Origin: an uncultured Campylobacter sp.
GTDB taxonomy: Bacteria; Actinomycetota; Actinomycetes; Mycobacteriales; Mycobacteriaceae
DNA length: 5,332 bases
Direction: 5' to 3'
Assembly: GCA_943913625.1 (NCBI GenBank)
Contig: CALTYW010000153.1
Span: 1-5,332 of the forward strand
Below, in pieces: positions 4,787-5,332 of the stretch. A program made the position numbers and the translations under genes. Numbering within the stretch: position 1 is the first letter of the stretch; each line of letters opens with the position of its first letter. The notes beneath the pieces were generated by a model. It was given only the letters and a program-made list of their open reading frames with translations, had not been told where the DNA came from and did no database searches.

Positions 4787-4792
4787 AGTGTA
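4787..4792 (-). promoter_or_regulatory. -10 box giving a leaderless mRNA for the unknown-function gene
   Basis: The minus strand reads TACACT, then TGCCCGG, then the ATG at 4779. The 7-base distance places the transcription start on the A of the ATG, so the mRNA would lack a leader. No ribosome binding site is visible. The hexamer and spacing are identical to those before the gene at 185. Confidence 0.6.
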
Positions 4793-4803
4793 GACGCGGG
4801 GGC

Positions 4804-4809
4804 TAGACT
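4804..4809 (+). promoter_or_regulatory. -10 box for the DUF3097 gene
   Basis: TAGACT fits TAnAnT and ends 10 bases before the ATG at 4820, predicting a start a few bases before the ATG or on it. No Shine-Dalgarno sequence is present, so the mRNA is leaderless or nearly so. The box lies 11 bases from the -10 of the opposite gene, so the two promoters overlap and polymerases probably compete. Confidence 0.5.
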
Positions 4810-4819
4810 ACATCGCACT

Positions 4820-5332
4820 ATGCAGCGAGACGACCGGTACAGCGGAGACATTTTTGGGGGCCACGCCAGGACGCAAAAACCCGTCTACCCGACGCTGCCT
4901 GCGGAACCGGGGATCATCGTGGAGATCGTGGGCAACGACTTCGTGGGTGCTGTCGTCGGTTTTGAGCGGACCTACGACGGCGACTTCGTGCGGTTGGAAG
5001 ACCGCTACGGCGCGCAGCGGCTGTTCAAGATGCTGCCCGGCGCGTTCATGGTGGAAGGCCAGCGCGTCACCCTCACCCGCTACGTGGCGCCGCGCGAGGA
5101 GGGGCCGAAACGCTCGAACTCGGGCTCGCGCAAGGTGGAAAACGTCCAGGCGAAGGTGGCCATGCCGTCGCGGATCTGGGTGGAGGGCATCCACGACGCG
5201 GCGATTGTGGAGAAGGTGTGGGGCCACGACCTGCGCGTCGAGGGCGTGGTGGTGGAGTACCTCGAGGGCCTGGACAATTTGCAGGAGCGTCTCGACGAGT
5301 TCCAGCCCGGTCCCGGCCGTCGCATCGGCGTG
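4820..5332 (+). CDS. DUF3097 family protein, N-terminal 171 residues (partial)
   Basis: The reading frame is open from ATG 4820 to the window edge and needs more sequence for its stop. It starts MQRDDRYSGDIFGGHAR. Residues about 30-93 look like a small all-beta domain (PGIIVEIVGNDFVGAVVGF). A basic, Ser-rich linker follows (PKRSNSGSRKVENVQ). Then comes a conserved core beginning SRIWVEGIHDAAIVEKVWGH, with the VEGxHDA motif at 121-127, continuing DLRVEGVVVEYLEGLDNL and GPGRRIGV at the edge. These match my memory of DUF3097, an uncharacterised actinobacterial family of roughly 270 to 280 residues, so about 60% should be present here. No signal peptide or membrane helix is seen. The function is not known. 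Confidence 0.88.
   Translation, partial: MQRDDRYSGDIFGGHARTQKPVYPTLPAEPGIIVEIVGNDFVGAVVGFERTYDGDFVRLEDRYGAQRLFKMLPGAFMVEGQRVTLTRYVAPREEGPKRSNSGSRKVENVQAKVAMPSRIWVEGIHDAAIVEKVWGHDLRVEGVVVEYLEGLDNLQERLDEFQPGPGRRIGV

Noticed and set aside
4780..4851. Longer start at 4851 for the minus-strand unknown-function gene
   Set aside because: It would overlap the start of the DUF3097 gene and pass through both divergent promoters. The extra 24 residues look non-conserved in character.

Overview
This window looks like ordinary core chromosome from a Corynebacterium or close relative. The DNA is GC-rich and several genes start with GTG. The gene order (acn, Rv1476-type membrane protein, ripA, hemH, Rv1486c-type gene) matches, as I remember it, the aconitase to ferrochelatase neighbourhood of Corynebacterium, and pieces of the corresponding M. 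tuberculosis locus. The species cannot be named from the sequence. I see no tRNA, rRNA, CRISPR array, insertion sequence or phage gene.

Layout. (1) Bases 1-30, minus strand: the first ten codons of aconitase (acn). (2) Bases 31-184: a divergent control region. It holds the acn ribosome binding site, a large hairpin in the acn leader, an acn -10 box, an AcnR-type operator, and a promoter that should give a leaderless mRNA for the next gene. (3) Bases 185-679, plus: a small C-tail-anchored membrane protein of the Rv1476 type. (4) Bases 680-1173: a 494-base gap with no convincing gene. It is rich in inverted repeats, a GlxR/CRP-like palindrome, a GTAACA-type direct repeat resembling MtrA boxes, and a cluster of TTGAC/GTCAA motifs. 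(5) Bases 1174-2928, plus: a secreted coiled-coil NlpC/P60 peptidoglycan hydrolase (RipA type). (6) Bases 2948-4009, plus: ferrochelatase (hemH/cpfC), 19 bases behind ripA and probably in the same operon. (7) Bases 4021-4779, minus: a conserved protein of unknown function, tail-to-tail with hemH. (8) Bases 4780-4819: a 40-base divergent promoter. (9) Bases 4820-5332, plus: the N-terminal part of a DUF3097 protein that runs off the window.

How it fits together. acn and hemH both serve iron-dependent central metabolism: aconitase carries an Fe-S cluster, and the ferrochelatase inserts iron and carries C-terminal cysteines typical of the actinobacterial Fe-S enzyme. ripA serves daughter-cell separation, and its long leader suggests tight control of this potentially lytic enzyme. 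No new biological system is evident. The most interesting material is non-coding: the alternative acn leader hairpins, the complex ripA leader, the repeated leaderless-promoter geometry, and a 15-base tandem duplication that gives both convergent genes a second in-frame stop.
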